Shown here: positions 20,001 through 28,962 of the stretch, in pieces
How the letters are laid out: each line of letters starts with the position of its first letter
How positions within the stretch are numbered: the first letter of the stretch is position 1
NCBI RefSeq assembly: GCF_014656075.1
Contig: NZ_BNBS01000025.1
Span: 1 to 64,000 of the forward strand
Length of the DNA: 64,000 nucleotides
From: Streptomyces hydrogenans
Lineage (GTDB): Bacteria; Actinomycetota; Actinomycetes; Streptomycetales; Streptomycetaceae
Direction: 5' to 3'
The notes under the pieces: model-generated
Database searches by the model: none
What the model saw: the letters and a program-made list of their open reading frames with translations, nothing else
Told to the model about the DNA's origin: nothing
Translations under genes and position numbers: made by a program

Positions 20001-20465
20001 ATGGCCCCACGCCCCCGCGCACGGGCGGGCGCACGGCTCCGGCACACCGCCGGGGCCGTGCTCCTCGCCCTCGCCGCCACCGGCACCGCGACCGGCTGCG
20101 ACGCGGCGAAGGAGGCCGCCGGGGACCTCGTCTCCTCGGCGACCGCGGCCGTCGCCTCGGCCGCGCAGCAGAAGATGGACGAGATCAAGGACGGGGTGAA
20201 CGCGACCGGGGACGTGACCGCCGGGGCGACCTCCGTCGACGGGGACCGCACCGTCGCCACGATCACGGCCACCAACCCCAAGTCCTCGGCGGCCGATTAC
20301 ACGGTCATGGTCACCTTCCGCGACGACGGCGGGAACCTCCTCGACACCGTCGTCCTGAACATCGACGCCGTCCCCGCCGGAGCCTCCAAGTCCGGCACGG
20401 CGCGCAGCAATCGGACCCTGTCGGGGGCGACCACCGCGGAGATCACGCAGGCCCTGCGACACTGA
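20001..20465 (+). CDS. Predicted lipoprotein (154 aa)
   Basis: An arginine-rich n-region, a hydrophobic stretch AVLLALAATGTAT and a lipobox TATGC at about residue 33 predict export and lipid attachment. The mature part has an Ala-rich helix (AAVASAAQQKMDEIKDG) and a beta-sandwich-like C-terminal half (TVATITATNPKSSAADYTVMV, SKSGTARSNRTL), similar in style to FxLYD/transglutaminase-flanking domains. No enzyme motif. It follows the membrane gene by one base and precedes an exported phosphodiesterase-like gene by 4 bases. Confidence 0.75.
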   Translation: MAPRPRARAGARLRHTAGAVLLALAATGTATGCDAAKEAAGDLVSSATAAVASAAQQKMDEIKDGVNATGDVTAGATSVDGDRTVATITATNPKSSAADYTVMVTFRDDGGNLLDTVVLNIDAVPAGASKSGTARSNRTLSGATTAEITQALRH

Positions 20466-20469
20466 GAGG

Positions 20470-21507
20470 GTGGACCGAGCACACGCCGCCGCGACCGACG
20501 ACGCCCCGGACACGGCGACCGCACCGCCCCCGCCTCCGCCCGTGCGGCCCAGGCGCCGCACCCGCGCGGCCGCCTGGGCCGCCAGCCCGCTCCTGGCCCT
20601 CCCGGCGGCCGTCGCCGGATGCCTGCTGCTCGGCGCCGACGGCGTCACGCCCCTCCCCCAGCTCCTCGCCCTGCTGCCCTGGCTGGCCCTCCCCGCCGGG
20701 CTCGGCCTGCTGCTCGCGGCCCTCGCCCGGCGCCGGGTCCTCTCCTTCCTCGCGGCGCTCGTCCTCGCCGGCACCGCGGGGGCGTCGCTGCCGTCCGCGG
20801 CGCCCGCCGCCGTCGCCCACGGCGCCCCCGTCGCCCGGATCCGGGTCATCGCCTCGAACGTCGAGTTCGGACAGGGCACCGGCTCCCTCATCGACCTCGC
20901 GCTGCGCGAGCGGCCCCAGCTCCTCTACGTCTCCGAGTGCGACCCCGCCTGCGGGCGGGCGCTGGCCGCCGCGCTGTCCCGGCAGCTGCCGCACCGGGTC
21001 GCGGTCGAGGCGGAGGGCTCGTCGGGGTCGGTGATCCTCAGCGCCTACCCGCTGCGCGACCGGTCCGCCGTGCCCGCCGCGATGGGGATGCCCGGCGCCA
21101 CCGCGGAGATCGCCGGCCGGGAGGTGCGGCTCCAGCTCGCGCACCCGCTGCCGCCCGTGCCCGGCCAGGTGGGGCGCTGGAAGGGCGAACTGGCCCGGCT
21201 GCGGGCGGCGGTGGACGCCCGGCCGGCCGGCGAGACCCTGCTGCTGGCCGGCGACTTCAACGCCTCGCAGGACCACGCCGCCTTCCGCGCCTTCTCCGAG
21301 GGCCGTCCGCTCCTCGACGCGGCCCGCGCCACCGGCTCCTCCCGCACCCCCACCTGGCCGGCCGAGGGCCCGCTGCCGCCGTTCGTCCAGATCGACCACG
21401 TCCTCACCAGCCCCGACCTCACCGCCGTCGCCACCCGCTTCCTCCCGGTCCCCGGCAGCGACCACCGGGCCGTCCTCGCCGACCTCGACCTGCACGACGG
21501 CCGCTGA
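20470..21507 (+). CDS. Membrane-anchored endonuclease/exonuclease/phosphatase-family protein (345 aa)
   Basis: The start is GTG (20470), preceded by GAGAGG. Residues 1-35 are a proline/arginine-rich cytoplasmic tail, residues 36-115 contain three hydrophobic helices, and the rest is an EEP domain outside the membrane. Catalytic elements seen: the Asn strand IRVIASNVEFGQG, GDFNASQDHAAF, IDHVLTS and the final GSDHRAVLADL. The glutamate motif is weak. It could hydrolyse a phosphodiester of lipid or nucleic acid; the substrate is not evident. Confidence 0.82.
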   Translation: MDRAHAAATDDAPDTATAPPPPPPVRPRRRTRAAAWAASPLLALPAAVAGCLLLGADGVTPLPQLLALLPWLALPAGLGLLLAALARRRVLSFLAALVLAGTAGASLPSAAPAAVAHGAPVARIRVIASNVEFGQGTGSLIDLALRERPQLLYVSECDPACGRALAAALSRQLPHRVAVEAEGSSGSVILSAYPLRDRSAVPAAMGMPGATAEIAGREVRLQLAHPLPPVPGQVGRWKGELARLRAAVDARPAGETLLLAGDFNASQDHAAFRAFSEGRPLLDAARATGSSRTPTWPAEGPLPPFVQIDHVLTSPDLTAVATRFLPVPGSDHRAVLADLDLHDGR

Positions 21508-21524
21508 TCGGCCACGCTGGGAGC

Positions 21525-21761
21525 ATGGACAACGAGCAGATCCTCGACGACATCGGCACGCTCGTGGAAGAGGAACGGGCCCTGCGCCGGCGCACCGGCG
21601 GCCTCCTCCCCGAGGAGCGGGAGCGCCTCGCGGAGCTGGAGGTCCGCCTCGACCAGTGCTGGGACCTGCTGCGCCAGCGCCGCGCCAAGTCCGAGTTCGG
21701 CGAGGACCCCGACACCGCGGCCCTGCGCCCCGCCGCGGAGGTCGAGTCCTACCGCAACTGA
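21525..21761 (+). CDS. DUF2630 family protein (78 aa)
   Basis: A small, highly charged helical protein: ILDDIGTLVEEERALRR, ERLAELEVRLDQCWDLLRQRRAK and a C-terminal tail rich in Glu. This heptad-like pattern with the CWDLLRQRRA motif is typical of DUF2630, common in actinobacteria and of unknown function. The start has GGGAGC before ATG. No signal or membrane segment. Confidence 0.82.
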   Translation: MDNEQILDDIGTLVEEERALRRRTGGLLPEERERLAELEVRLDQCWDLLRQRRAKSEFGEDPDTAALRPAAEVESYRN

Positions 21762-21851
21762 CCCCGCCCGCCGCGCCGCTGACGCGTCACCCGCCACGGC
21801 CCCCCGCACGCTGCCGGGACCGGCGGCGGACGTCCGCGTAAGTTGGGGGGC

Positions 21852-23804
21852 ATGGGTCGTGGACGTGGCGGGAACGGTCGGCTTGCTCCTCCCGCGTGGC
21901 TGACCGCGGGGCTCCGGCCCGCACCCGCGCCCATCCCCTGGGCCGCCGTCGTCCGCGCCTCCCTCGCCCTGTCGCTGCCCCTCGCCGCCGGCCTCGCCCT
22001 GGACCGGCCCGCCGAGGGCGCGCTGGTCTCCATGGGCGCCCTCTCCGGCGTCATCGGCGACACCGCGGACGCCTACCGGATGCGGATCTTCAACATCGCC
22101 GTCCCGCAGCTCTTCGGCGCGCTCGGCGTCACGCTCGGCACGCTCGTCTTCGGCCAGGGCTGGCTCGCGGTGGCGACGCTGACGCTCGTCGCGCTCGCCT
22201 CCGGGATGATCTCCTCGATCGGCGCGGTCGCCTCCGCCTCCGGCCTCCTGCTGCTCCTCAACGCCGTCGTCGGCGCGGGCCTGCCCATGCCCGACCCGTG
22301 GTGGAAGGCACCGGTCCTGCTGACCCTCGGCGGCCTGGTCGTCCTCGCCCTGACGCTCCTCGGCTGGCCACTGCGCCGGGTCGCCCCCGAGCGGGCCGCG
22401 GTGGCCGCCACCTACCGCACGGTCGCCGAACTGTACGAGGCCGCGGGCTCGGAGACGTACCAGGAGAAGCGGCACGCGGTCACCGCCTCGCTCAACCAGT
22501 CCTACGACCTGATCCTGGCCCGCCGCACCCGTCAGCACGGCCGCACCTCCTCGCTCGCCCGGCTGCTCGCGCAGCTCAACGTCCTGATCCCGCTCCTGGA
22601 GGCGGCCCCCGCCGCCGACCTGCGCGTCCGGCTCCACGGCCCGCTGCCGCCCGCCGTCGCCACGACGATCCGCCGGCTGGCCGACGCGGTCGAGACCGGC
22701 CCGACCGGGCGCCCCGACCCGGAGCTCCCGACGGCCGTCCGCCCCGCCGAGAAGGCCGTCGAGCACGCCCTGCGGCACGCCGCCACCGTCGTCCACGAGG
22801 ACGAGCCCGACCCCTACAACGTCGACGACCGGCTCGGCCGCCCCGCCGCGCTCACCGTCCGCGCCCGCCGCGCCGCCCGCACGATGCTGCTCTCCGCGCC
22901 GTCCTGGCGCTACGGACTCCGCCTGGCGCTCTGCATCGGCCTCGCCCAGGCCCTGGTCTCGCTGATCGAGGTGCCCCGCTCGTACTGGGTGGCGCTCACC
23001 GTCACCTTCGTCATGAAGCCCGACTTCGGCTCGGTCTTCTCCCGGGCCGTGCTGCGCGCCGTCGGCACCTGCCTGGGCCTGGTCTCCGCCGCGCTGGTCC
23101 TCGCCGAGGTGCCCCGCGGCTGGTGGGACGTCCCCGTGATGGCGGTCCTCGCCGCGCTCATCCCGGCCTTCTCCGCGAAGGGCTACGCCTTCCAGACCGC
23201 GGCCATCACCCCCGTCATCCTGCTCCTCTCCGACACCCTCAACCAGCAGGGCTTCGACCTCGTCCTGCCCCGCCTGTACGACTCCCTCATCGGCTGCGCC
23301 ATCGCCCTGGTCGCCGGCTACCTGCTCTGGCCGGAGTCCTGGCACAGCCGGATCGGCGACCGGCTCGCCGATGCGGTCGCCGACACCGCCGCCTACGTGG
23401 ACCGCGCCTTCGGCGGCCCGGCGGACGCGGGCCGGCTGCGGGCCCGCCGCAAGCTCTACCGGGACCTGTCGGCGGTCCGCTCCGAGTTCCAGCGGGCCCT
23501 CACCGAACCGCCGCCGACCGGCACCCGCGCCGCCGCCTGGTGGCCGCTCGCCATCGCCGTCGAGCGGATCGTCGACGCCACCACCGCCGCCCGCATCCGG
23601 GTGGCCCACGGCGCCCCTCCGCCGGACCCGGCGGAGGTCACCGCCGTCGCCCGCGAACTGCGCGAACTCGCCGAGGGACTGCGCGGCACCGACACCCTGT
23701 TCGCGGTCCGCACGGAGCTGCCCGGAGACGACGAGGGCGTCCTCGCCCCGGTCCGCCAGGAGGTGCGCGCGGCCCGCGCCATCGCCGGTCCCGAACTGCG
23801 ATAA
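21852..23804 (+). CDS. FUSC-family membrane protein (650 aa)
   Basis: Two clusters of membrane helices (about residues 30-175 and 355-500) surround a cytoplasmic region, as in fusaric-acid-resistance/aromatic-acid exporter-like proteins. The second cluster carries the FUSC signature around RSYWVALTVTFVMKPDFGSVFSRAVLRAVGT (conserved residues YW, T, KPDFG, R, GT). The C-terminal 150 residues are a soluble helical tail. The ATG at 21852 follows GTTGGGGGGC. Transport substrate unknown. Confidence 0.85.
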   Translation: MGRGRGGNGRLAPPAWLTAGLRPAPAPIPWAAVVRASLALSLPLAAGLALDRPAEGALVSMGALSGVIGDTADAYRMRIFNIAVPQLFGALGVTLGTLVFGQGWLAVATLTLVALASGMISSIGAVASASGLLLLLNAVVGAGLPMPDPWWKAPVLLTLGGLVVLALTLLGWPLRRVAPERAAVAATYRTVAELYEAAGSETYQEKRHAVTASLNQSYDLILARRTRQHGRTSSLARLLAQLNVLIPLLEAAPAADLRVRLHGPLPPAVATTIRRLADAVETGPTGRPDPELPTAVRPAEKAVEHALRHAATVVHEDEPDPYNVDDRLGRPAALTVRARRAARTMLLSAPSWRYGLRLALCIGLAQALVSLIEVPRSYWVALTVTFVMKPDFGSVFSRAVLRAVGTCLGLVSAALVLAEVPRGWWDVPVMAVLAALIPAFSAKGYAFQTAAITPVILLLSDTLNQQGFDLVLPRLYDSLIGCAIALVAGYLLWPESWHSRIGDRLADAVADTAAYVDRAFGGPADAGRLRARRKLYRDLSAVRSEFQRALTEPPPTGTRAAAWWPLAIAVERIVDATTAARIRVAHGAPPPDPAEVTAVARELRELAEGLRGTDTLFAVRTELPGDDEGVLAPVRQEVRAARAIAGPELR

Positions 23805-23880
23805 ACCCCTTCCGGGACGGTACGCGGGGGCGCGAAGGAGAACTTACCGGCGGTCACGGAACGGAACCCTCCTGCCACCG

Positions 23881-23909
23881 TTACCGGATTCCACCGGGAC
23901 GACTACGAT
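23881..23909 (+). promoter_or_regulatory. Candidate promoter of the APC permease
   Basis: TTACCG (23881-23886) and TACGAT (23904-23909) are separated by 17 bases in the 301-base gap between the FUSC and permease genes. Apart from this the gap is GC-rich DNA with no gene I can support; the 5' leader would be about 190 bases. Confidence 0.4.
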
Positions 23910-24105
23910 GCGCTCGACCGCCCCGCCGTGATCCGCGCCCGCACCCGTGCCCGCGACCGCCCAGGCCGCCGAACGGCACGCCGGACGGGCCGTTCCGCCC
24001 TGCCCGACCCGCCCGACCCGCACCCCTCACGCTCCTCCCGCTCCCTCCCTCCCCTCCGTCGTCCGGAACCCCCACACCCGCTCCCAGGACTCCGAGGACA
24101 CCGTC

Positions 24106-25578
24106 ATGCGCACGACCACCAGCAGAGGGCTCCAGCCCAATGTCCTCGGCACCTTCGACACGATCGTGATGGCCGTCGCCGGCAGCGCCCCCGCCTACTC
24201 GCTGGCCGCCACCACCGCCGTGCTCTTCGGGGCGGTCGGGCTGGCCGGACCGGCCGCGCTGCTCTACTGCGCGATACCCATGTTCGGCATCGTCCTCGCC
24301 TACGCCCGGCTCGGCCGGATCGACGTCAACGCGGGCGCCGGGTACTCCTGGGTGGGCCGCACCCTCCACCCCTTCCTGGGCTTCCTGTCCGGCTGGGCGC
24401 TGGTCTTCGCCGCCACCGTCTTCATGGTGGCGGGCTCGCTGCCGGCCGGATCGCTCACCCTCGCCCTGATCGACCCCGACCTCGCCGCCTCCACCCCGCT
24501 GGCCGCCGCCGTCGGCGCCTGCTGGTTCCTGCTGATGCTCGGCGTCGTCCTGGGCGGTGCCCGGCTCACCGTGCGGGCCCAACTCCTCATGTCAGGCGTC
24601 GAGATGGCGATCCTGCTGGCCTTCGTGCTGGCGGCGGTGGCGCACCGGGGCCGGGCGGTCGCCTTCGACTGGTCCTGGTTCGGCCTCGGGCACTTCCACG
24701 GCCCCGAGGGCTTCGCCGCGGGCGCGCTGATCGCCGCGTTCTACTACTGGGGCTGGGACGTCACCAGCAACCTCAGCGAGGAGACCCGGAACAGCCGGCG
24801 GACCGCCGGGCTCGCCGCCCTGGTCGGCGTCGGCTTCGTCTTCCTCCTCTTCGTGGCCTTCACGGTCGCGGTGAACGTGCTGCTGCCCGCCGACCGGATC
24901 CTGTCCGCGGGGCCGAACGTGCTCGCCGTCCTCGGCGAGGAGATCTGGCCCGGCGTCGGCGGGAAACTGCTGGTCGTCGCCGTGATCCTGTCCACCGTCG
25001 CGACCCTGGAGACCACCCTGCTCCAGGTGACCCGCTCGCTCTTCGCGATGGGCCGCGACCGGACCCTGCCGTCCGCCCTCGGCCTCGTCCACCCCCGCTG
25101 GAACACCCCCTGGGTCGCGGTCGCCGCCGTCGGCGCCGCCGCGCTCGTCCTCTTCGCCGGAGCGGCCGCCGCCGGCTCCGTCCAGCGGATCCTGCGCGAC
25201 GCCGTCTCCGCGATCGGCCTCCAGATCGCCTTCTACTACGGCCTGGCCGGCATCGCCGCCGTCGTCGCGTACAAGTCGCTGCTGCTGCGCTCCGCGCGGA
25301 ACCTGCTCCTTGGCGGGGTGTGGCCGCTGCTCGGCTCCGCGTTCATGCTGTGGGCCTTCGTCGAGTCGCTCGGCGAGCTGTCCACCACCGCCCTCGCCAT
25401 CGGCCTCGGCGGCCTCGCCGCCGGACTCGTCCCGATGGCCGTCTACTGGCGCAAGGGCAGCGACTACTACCGCCCCGCCCGCCTGGACGCGCGCCGCGCG
25501 CTCGCCGCCGCCGGCGAGGCCGCCCCGACGACCCCGGGCACCCGCCTGCGGGACAAGAGCTACGCCACGGACTTCTGA
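24106..25578 (+). CDS. APC-family amino acid permease (490 aa)
   Basis: About twelve membrane helices. Helix 1 carries the broken-helix motif TIVMAVAGSAPAYSLAATTA typical of APC transporters, and GAGYSWVGRTLHPFLGFLSGW follows the second-third helices. The conserved YYWGWDVTSNLSEETRN loop and ATLETTLLQVTRSLFAMGRDR loop are present. The start is ATG at 24106 with a weak GAGGAC; the longer open frame upstream is proline-rich and not conserved-looking. The substrate is likely an amino acid or amine. Confidence 0.9.
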   Translation: MRTTTSRGLQPNVLGTFDTIVMAVAGSAPAYSLAATTAVLFGAVGLAGPAALLYCAIPMFGIVLAYARLGRIDVNAGAGYSWVGRTLHPFLGFLSGWALVFAATVFMVAGSLPAGSLTLALIDPDLAASTPLAAAVGACWFLLMLGVVLGGARLTVRAQLLMSGVEMAILLAFVLAAVAHRGRAVAFDWSWFGLGHFHGPEGFAAGALIAAFYYWGWDVTSNLSEETRNSRRTAGLAALVGVGFVFLLFVAFTVAVNVLLPADRILSAGPNVLAVLGEEIWPGVGGKLLVVAVILSTVATLETTLLQVTRSLFAMGRDRTLPSALGLVHPRWNTPWVAVAAVGAAALVLFAGAAAAGSVQRILRDAVSAIGLQIAFYYGLAGIAAVVAYKSLLLRSARNLLLGGVWPLLGSAFMLWAFVESLGELSTTALAIGLGGLAAGLVPMAVYWRKGSDYYRPARLDARRALAAAGEAAPTTPGTRLRDKSYATDF

Positions 25579-25649
25579 CACCACCGAGGCCCCACCGCAG
25601 CACCGACACACCGACGCACCTACCGGAGCACGACCGAAGGAGGTCACCC

Positions 25650-26639
25650 ATGGGCGTACGCCGACGCGCCCTCAGGCGGTCCCGCGGGGAGCGGTTCACG
25701 CCCGACTTCGACCCGGACTTCGGTGACCGCGCGCTGACCGAGGCCCGCCACGACATCGTCATCGGCCGCTGGCAGGGCGTACGGGACCTGCTCGCCGCCA
25801 CCGGGGACGACTGGGGCCGCCGCACCCACCGCGTCCGGCTGCTCTCGCACGCCGCCGCCGGCAGCTCCACCGTCGAGACCTGGCGGGCCGCCGAACCGCA
25901 CAGCGCGGACGCGGCGGTGCTGCGGGCCGCGACCGAGGTGGTCCGGGTCTTCGACGCGGCCATCGCCGCAGGCCGGGGCGCGGCCGTCGACCGGTCCCGG
26001 ATCGACACGGCCGTGGACGCCTGCCGGGACGCGGCCGACGCGGCGCCCGCCGACCCGATGCCCTGGGTCTCCCTGCTGTCCGTGGCACGGCTGTACGAGG
26101 GCGGCGTGCCGCGCCGCGAACTCCGCTACTGGTTCGACGAACTGCGCCGCCGCGACCCGTACAACACCGAGGGCCACGTCCAGGTGCTCCGCTACCTCTC
26201 GGCCCGCTGGCACGGCACCCACGGCTCCATGTACGACTTCGCGCGCGACGCCGCCGGGGTCGCCCCGCCCGGCTCCGCCCTGCCGGTCCTGGTGCAGGTC
26301 GCGCGGGTGGAGGAGTACCGCTACATCGCGGACGGGGCGCTGGGGCGGGGCCCGGTGCGCGGCTTCGACCAGCACTGGAAGCACGAGCTGGCGGTGACCG
26401 AGCTGCGGCGCACCCGCGACCGCTGGATCGGCGGCCGGGACCCCGCGCGACCGATCGCCCCGGAGGAGGTCGGCGACCTCAACTTCCTCGCGCACGCGGC
26501 CTGCTACGCGGGCCAGGTGGAGCTGGCGCGGGAGCTGATGGGCCTGCTGGGCACGCGGGCGGCCTGGGTCCCGTGGGCGTACACGGGCGACCCGGAGGAG
26601 CAGTTCACGCGCTTCCGGGAGGGCCTGGGGGTCGGCTGA
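25650..26639 (+). CDS. Conserved hypothetical protein, TPR-like helical (329 aa)
   Basis: A strong GAAGGAGG precedes the ATG. The protein is soluble, rich in Arg, Trp and Ala and predicted all-helical: ARHDIVIGRWQGVRDLLAATGDDW, DPMPWVSLLSVARLYEGG, RDPYNTEGHVQVLRYLSARWHGTHGSMYDFAR. The pattern of paired helices resembles tetratricopeptide-type scaffolds, and similar proteins occur widely in streptomycetes, but I cannot name the family. It ends 25 bases before the convergent phoX gene. Confidence 0.65.
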   Translation: MGVRRRALRRSRGERFTPDFDPDFGDRALTEARHDIVIGRWQGVRDLLAATGDDWGRRTHRVRLLSHAAAGSSTVETWRAAEPHSADAAVLRAATEVVRVFDAAIAAGRGAAVDRSRIDTAVDACRDAADAAPADPMPWVSLLSVARLYEGGVPRRELRYWFDELRRRDPYNTEGHVQVLRYLSARWHGTHGSMYDFARDAAGVAPPGSALPVLVQVARVEEYRYIADGALGRGPVRGFDQHWKHELAVTELRRTRDRWIGGRDPARPIAPEEVGDLNFLAHAACYAGQVELARELMGLLGTRAAWVPWAYTGDPEEQFTRFREGLGVG

Positions 26640-26664
26640 CCGCCGGGCCCTCCCGGTGCGGGCG

Positions 26665-28725
26665 TCAGACGCCGATGTCGCCGCCGTCGTTGCGCCAGAC
26701 CGCGACGACGGACGGCCGGACGATCCGGCCCGGCCCGTCGGGCCAGACCGAGGCCGGGTTCTCGACGGACGCGCCGTCGAGCTCGCCCGGGTGCTGCACG
26801 GCGACCAGGACGCGCCGGTCCTGGATGACCGGGCCGCAGGTCTCGGCGCCCCGGGGCACGGTGAGGAACTGCTTCAGCTCACCGCGCCGCTCGCCGTGCA
26901 CGGCCACGCCGAAGAGGCCGTCGTGCGAGCCGAGCTGGTTGCCGTCGGTGGAGATCCACAGGTTGCCGTGCGGGTCGAAGGCCACGTTGTCCGGGCAGGA
27001 GATCGGCGAGACCTTGTCCTTCGGGTAGCCCGCGAAGTAGGTGGCCGGGTCGTCCGGGTCGCCCGCGACGAGGAAGAGGCGCCAGGCGAAGCCGTCGGCG
27101 GACGGGTCGTCCCAGTGCTCGGCCAGCTCCAGGACCTGCCCGTGCTTGTTGAGGTTGCGCGGGTTGGCCTCGTCGACACCGGGGTTGGTGCCCTTGCCCC
27201 GGTTGGTGTTGTTCGTCAGCGCGACGTACACCCGGCCGGTGCGCGGCGAGGGCTCCACGTCCTCGGGCCGGTCCATCTTCGTCGCGCCCGCCTTGTCACC
27301 GGCGAGGCGCGTGAAGACGAAGACCTCCTCGGCGGTCATCCCGGGCACGTGCGAGACGGCGCCCTCGGGACCGGCCGTGGCCAGCGGGATCCAGGTGCCG
27401 GAACCGTCGAACTCGCCGTCGTTCGGGAGCTTGCCGGTGCCGTCGAGCTCGGCGGCCGGGGAGTCGCCGGTCAGCCTGGCGACGTACAGCGTGCCCTCGT
27501 CGAGCAGCGTGAGGTTGTGGGCCCGCGCCTTCCGCGAGTCGCCCTTCATCATCCGCTTCGACGACACGAACTTGTAGAAGTAGTCGAACCGCTCGTCGTC
27601 GCCCATGTAGACGACCGGACGCCCGTCGGCGGTCAGGCGCGGCTGCGCCGCCTCGTGCTTGAAGCGGCCGAGCGCGGTGCGCTTGCGGGGCGTGGACTCC
27701 GGGTCGTACGGGTCGAGTTCGACGACCCAGCCGAAGCGGTGCACCTCGTTCGGCTCCTGCGCCAGGTCGAAGCGCTTGTCGAACCGCTCCCACTTGCGCT
27801 CGGAGGCGCCGGTGCCCACGCCGTACCGCTTGTCCGTGGCGGACGAGCCGTTGGCGAAGTACTGGTTGAAGTTCTCCTCGCCGTGCAGCGTCGTGCCCCA
27901 CGGGGTGGTGCCGCCCGCGCAGTTGTTGAGCGTGCCGAGGACGGTACGGCCCTTCGGGTCGGCCGAGGTCCGCACCAGCGCGCCGCCCGCGGCGGGCCCG
28001 GTCAGCTCGAACGCGCTGGTCGTGTGCAGGCGCCGGTTCAGCGGGTGACGGCGGACCGGCGTCAGCCGGCCGCTGCGCCGCTCCTCCTGCACCACCACGA
28101 CGGAGAGGCCGTGCGCCGCCCAGGCGATCTCGACCTGCTCGCGGGTCGGGTTCGCGGCGTCGTAGCCGCGGAACATCAGGACCTCGTCGGTGTACTCGTG
28201 GTTGGCGACGAGCACCTGGCGGTCGTGCTCCCCGCGCAGCGGCAGCAGCGAGAGGAAGTCGTTGTTGTACCCGAACTGCCCGGCCTGCGCCTCGGCGGTC
28301 TGGCGCTCGGAGTCGAAGGCGGGGGCGCCGCGGAGGATCGGCTCGCCCCAGCGGATGACGACGTTCTGCCCGTACCCGGACGGCACGGTGACCCGGTCCT
28401 CGGTGTTCGGCGCGACCGGCGCGAACCGGAGGCCGCGGGCCCCGTCGGCGAGCGGCGGCCGCCCGTGCCCCGGGTGCGCCTCGGCGGCGGCCGCGCCGCC
28501 GAACACCACGGAACCGCCGGCCGCGGAGGCGACGGTCACGACGGCGGCGGCGCGGAGCGCGGAGCGGCGGGACAGCACGCCGGTGATGACGTCGCCGACG
28601 TACGCGTTGTCGCTGGTGTTCGGCACCTCCTGGAAGCAGGCGTCACCACACCGGAATCGACAGGTAAGGGCGGAACGACCGCCTCCGTGCGGGTTCGTGC
28701 CGATCAGCGGCAGCAGCTTGCGCAC
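26665..28725 (-). CDS. phoX: Tat-exported PhoX-family phosphatase (686 aa)
   Basis: Extracellular calcium/iron-dependent alkaline phosphatase that frees phosphate from esters under phosphate limitation. The start is GTG with GGAGGAGG before it. The N-terminus has the PhoX pre-region (RSALTCRFRCGDACFQEVPN) and a twin-arginine signal SRRSALRAAAVVTVASAAGG at about residues 52-71. Further PhoX blocks are NNCAGGTTPWGTTLHGEENF, RFKHEAAQP, YMGDDERFDYFYKFVS, FTRLAGDKAGATKMDRPED and SCPDNVAFDPHGNLWISTDG. It is divergent from the vWA-repeat gene, and a PHO box lies upstream. The open frame beyond the GTG runs antisense through the neighbour's repeats and is not real. Confidence 0.93.
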   Translation of the reverse strand: MRKLLPLIGTNPHGGGRSALTCRFRCGDACFQEVPNTSDNAYVGDVITGVLSRRSALRAAAVVTVASAAGGSVVFGGAAAAEAHPGHGRPPLADGARGLRFAPVAPNTEDRVTVPSGYGQNVVIRWGEPILRGAPAFDSERQTAEAQAGQFGYNNDFLSLLPLRGEHDRQVLVANHEYTDEVLMFRGYDAANPTREQVEIAWAAHGLSVVVVQEERRSGRLTPVRRHPLNRRLHTTSAFELTGPAAGGALVRTSADPKGRTVLGTLNNCAGGTTPWGTTLHGEENFNQYFANGSSATDKRYGVGTGASERKWERFDKRFDLAQEPNEVHRFGWVVELDPYDPESTPRKRTALGRFKHEAAQPRLTADGRPVVYMGDDERFDYFYKFVSSKRMMKGDSRKARAHNLTLLDEGTLYVARLTGDSPAAELDGTGKLPNDGEFDGSGTWIPLATAGPEGAVSHVPGMTAEEVFVFTRLAGDKAGATKMDRPEDVEPSPRTGRVYVALTNNTNRGKGTNPGVDEANPRNLNKHGQVLELAEHWDDPSADGFAWRLFLVAGDPDDPATYFAGYPKDKVSPISCPDNVAFDPHGNLWISTDGNQLGSHDGLFGVAVHGERRGELKQFLTVPRGAETCGPVIQDRRVLVAVQHPGELDGASVENPASVWPDGPGRIVRPSVVAVWRNDGGDIGV

Positions 28726-28818
28726 TGGGTCCTCCTCCGGCGCAGCACTGCGCCGACATGGTGTCGGGAATCCGTTCGGCCGTGACGCTATGTGTGCACA
28801 TCTGCACGAGGGCGGCGG

Positions 28819-28840
28819 CGGAATGAACGCCCGATGAATG
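28819..28840 (-). promoter_or_regulatory. PHO box upstream of phoX
   Basis: On the minus strand ATTCATCGGGC and GTTCATTCCGC are direct repeats with an 11-base period, matching the PhoP operator style (G/T-TTCA core every 11 bases). They lie about 95-115 bases upstream of the phoX GTG, with a possible CATAGC or TAGCGT -10 in between. Binding of PhoP under phosphate starvation is inferred. Confidence 0.65.
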
Positions 28841-28962
28841 CGCGGCAACCGTGACCTACCGGGTCCCCGGAAGCGGAGGACGCGGCCGCTAACCTTACGT
28901 GTCCGCCCTGGCCAGGGGTGAAGGACGCATACCGCATCCAACTCATGCGAAAGGGTTCGCCC

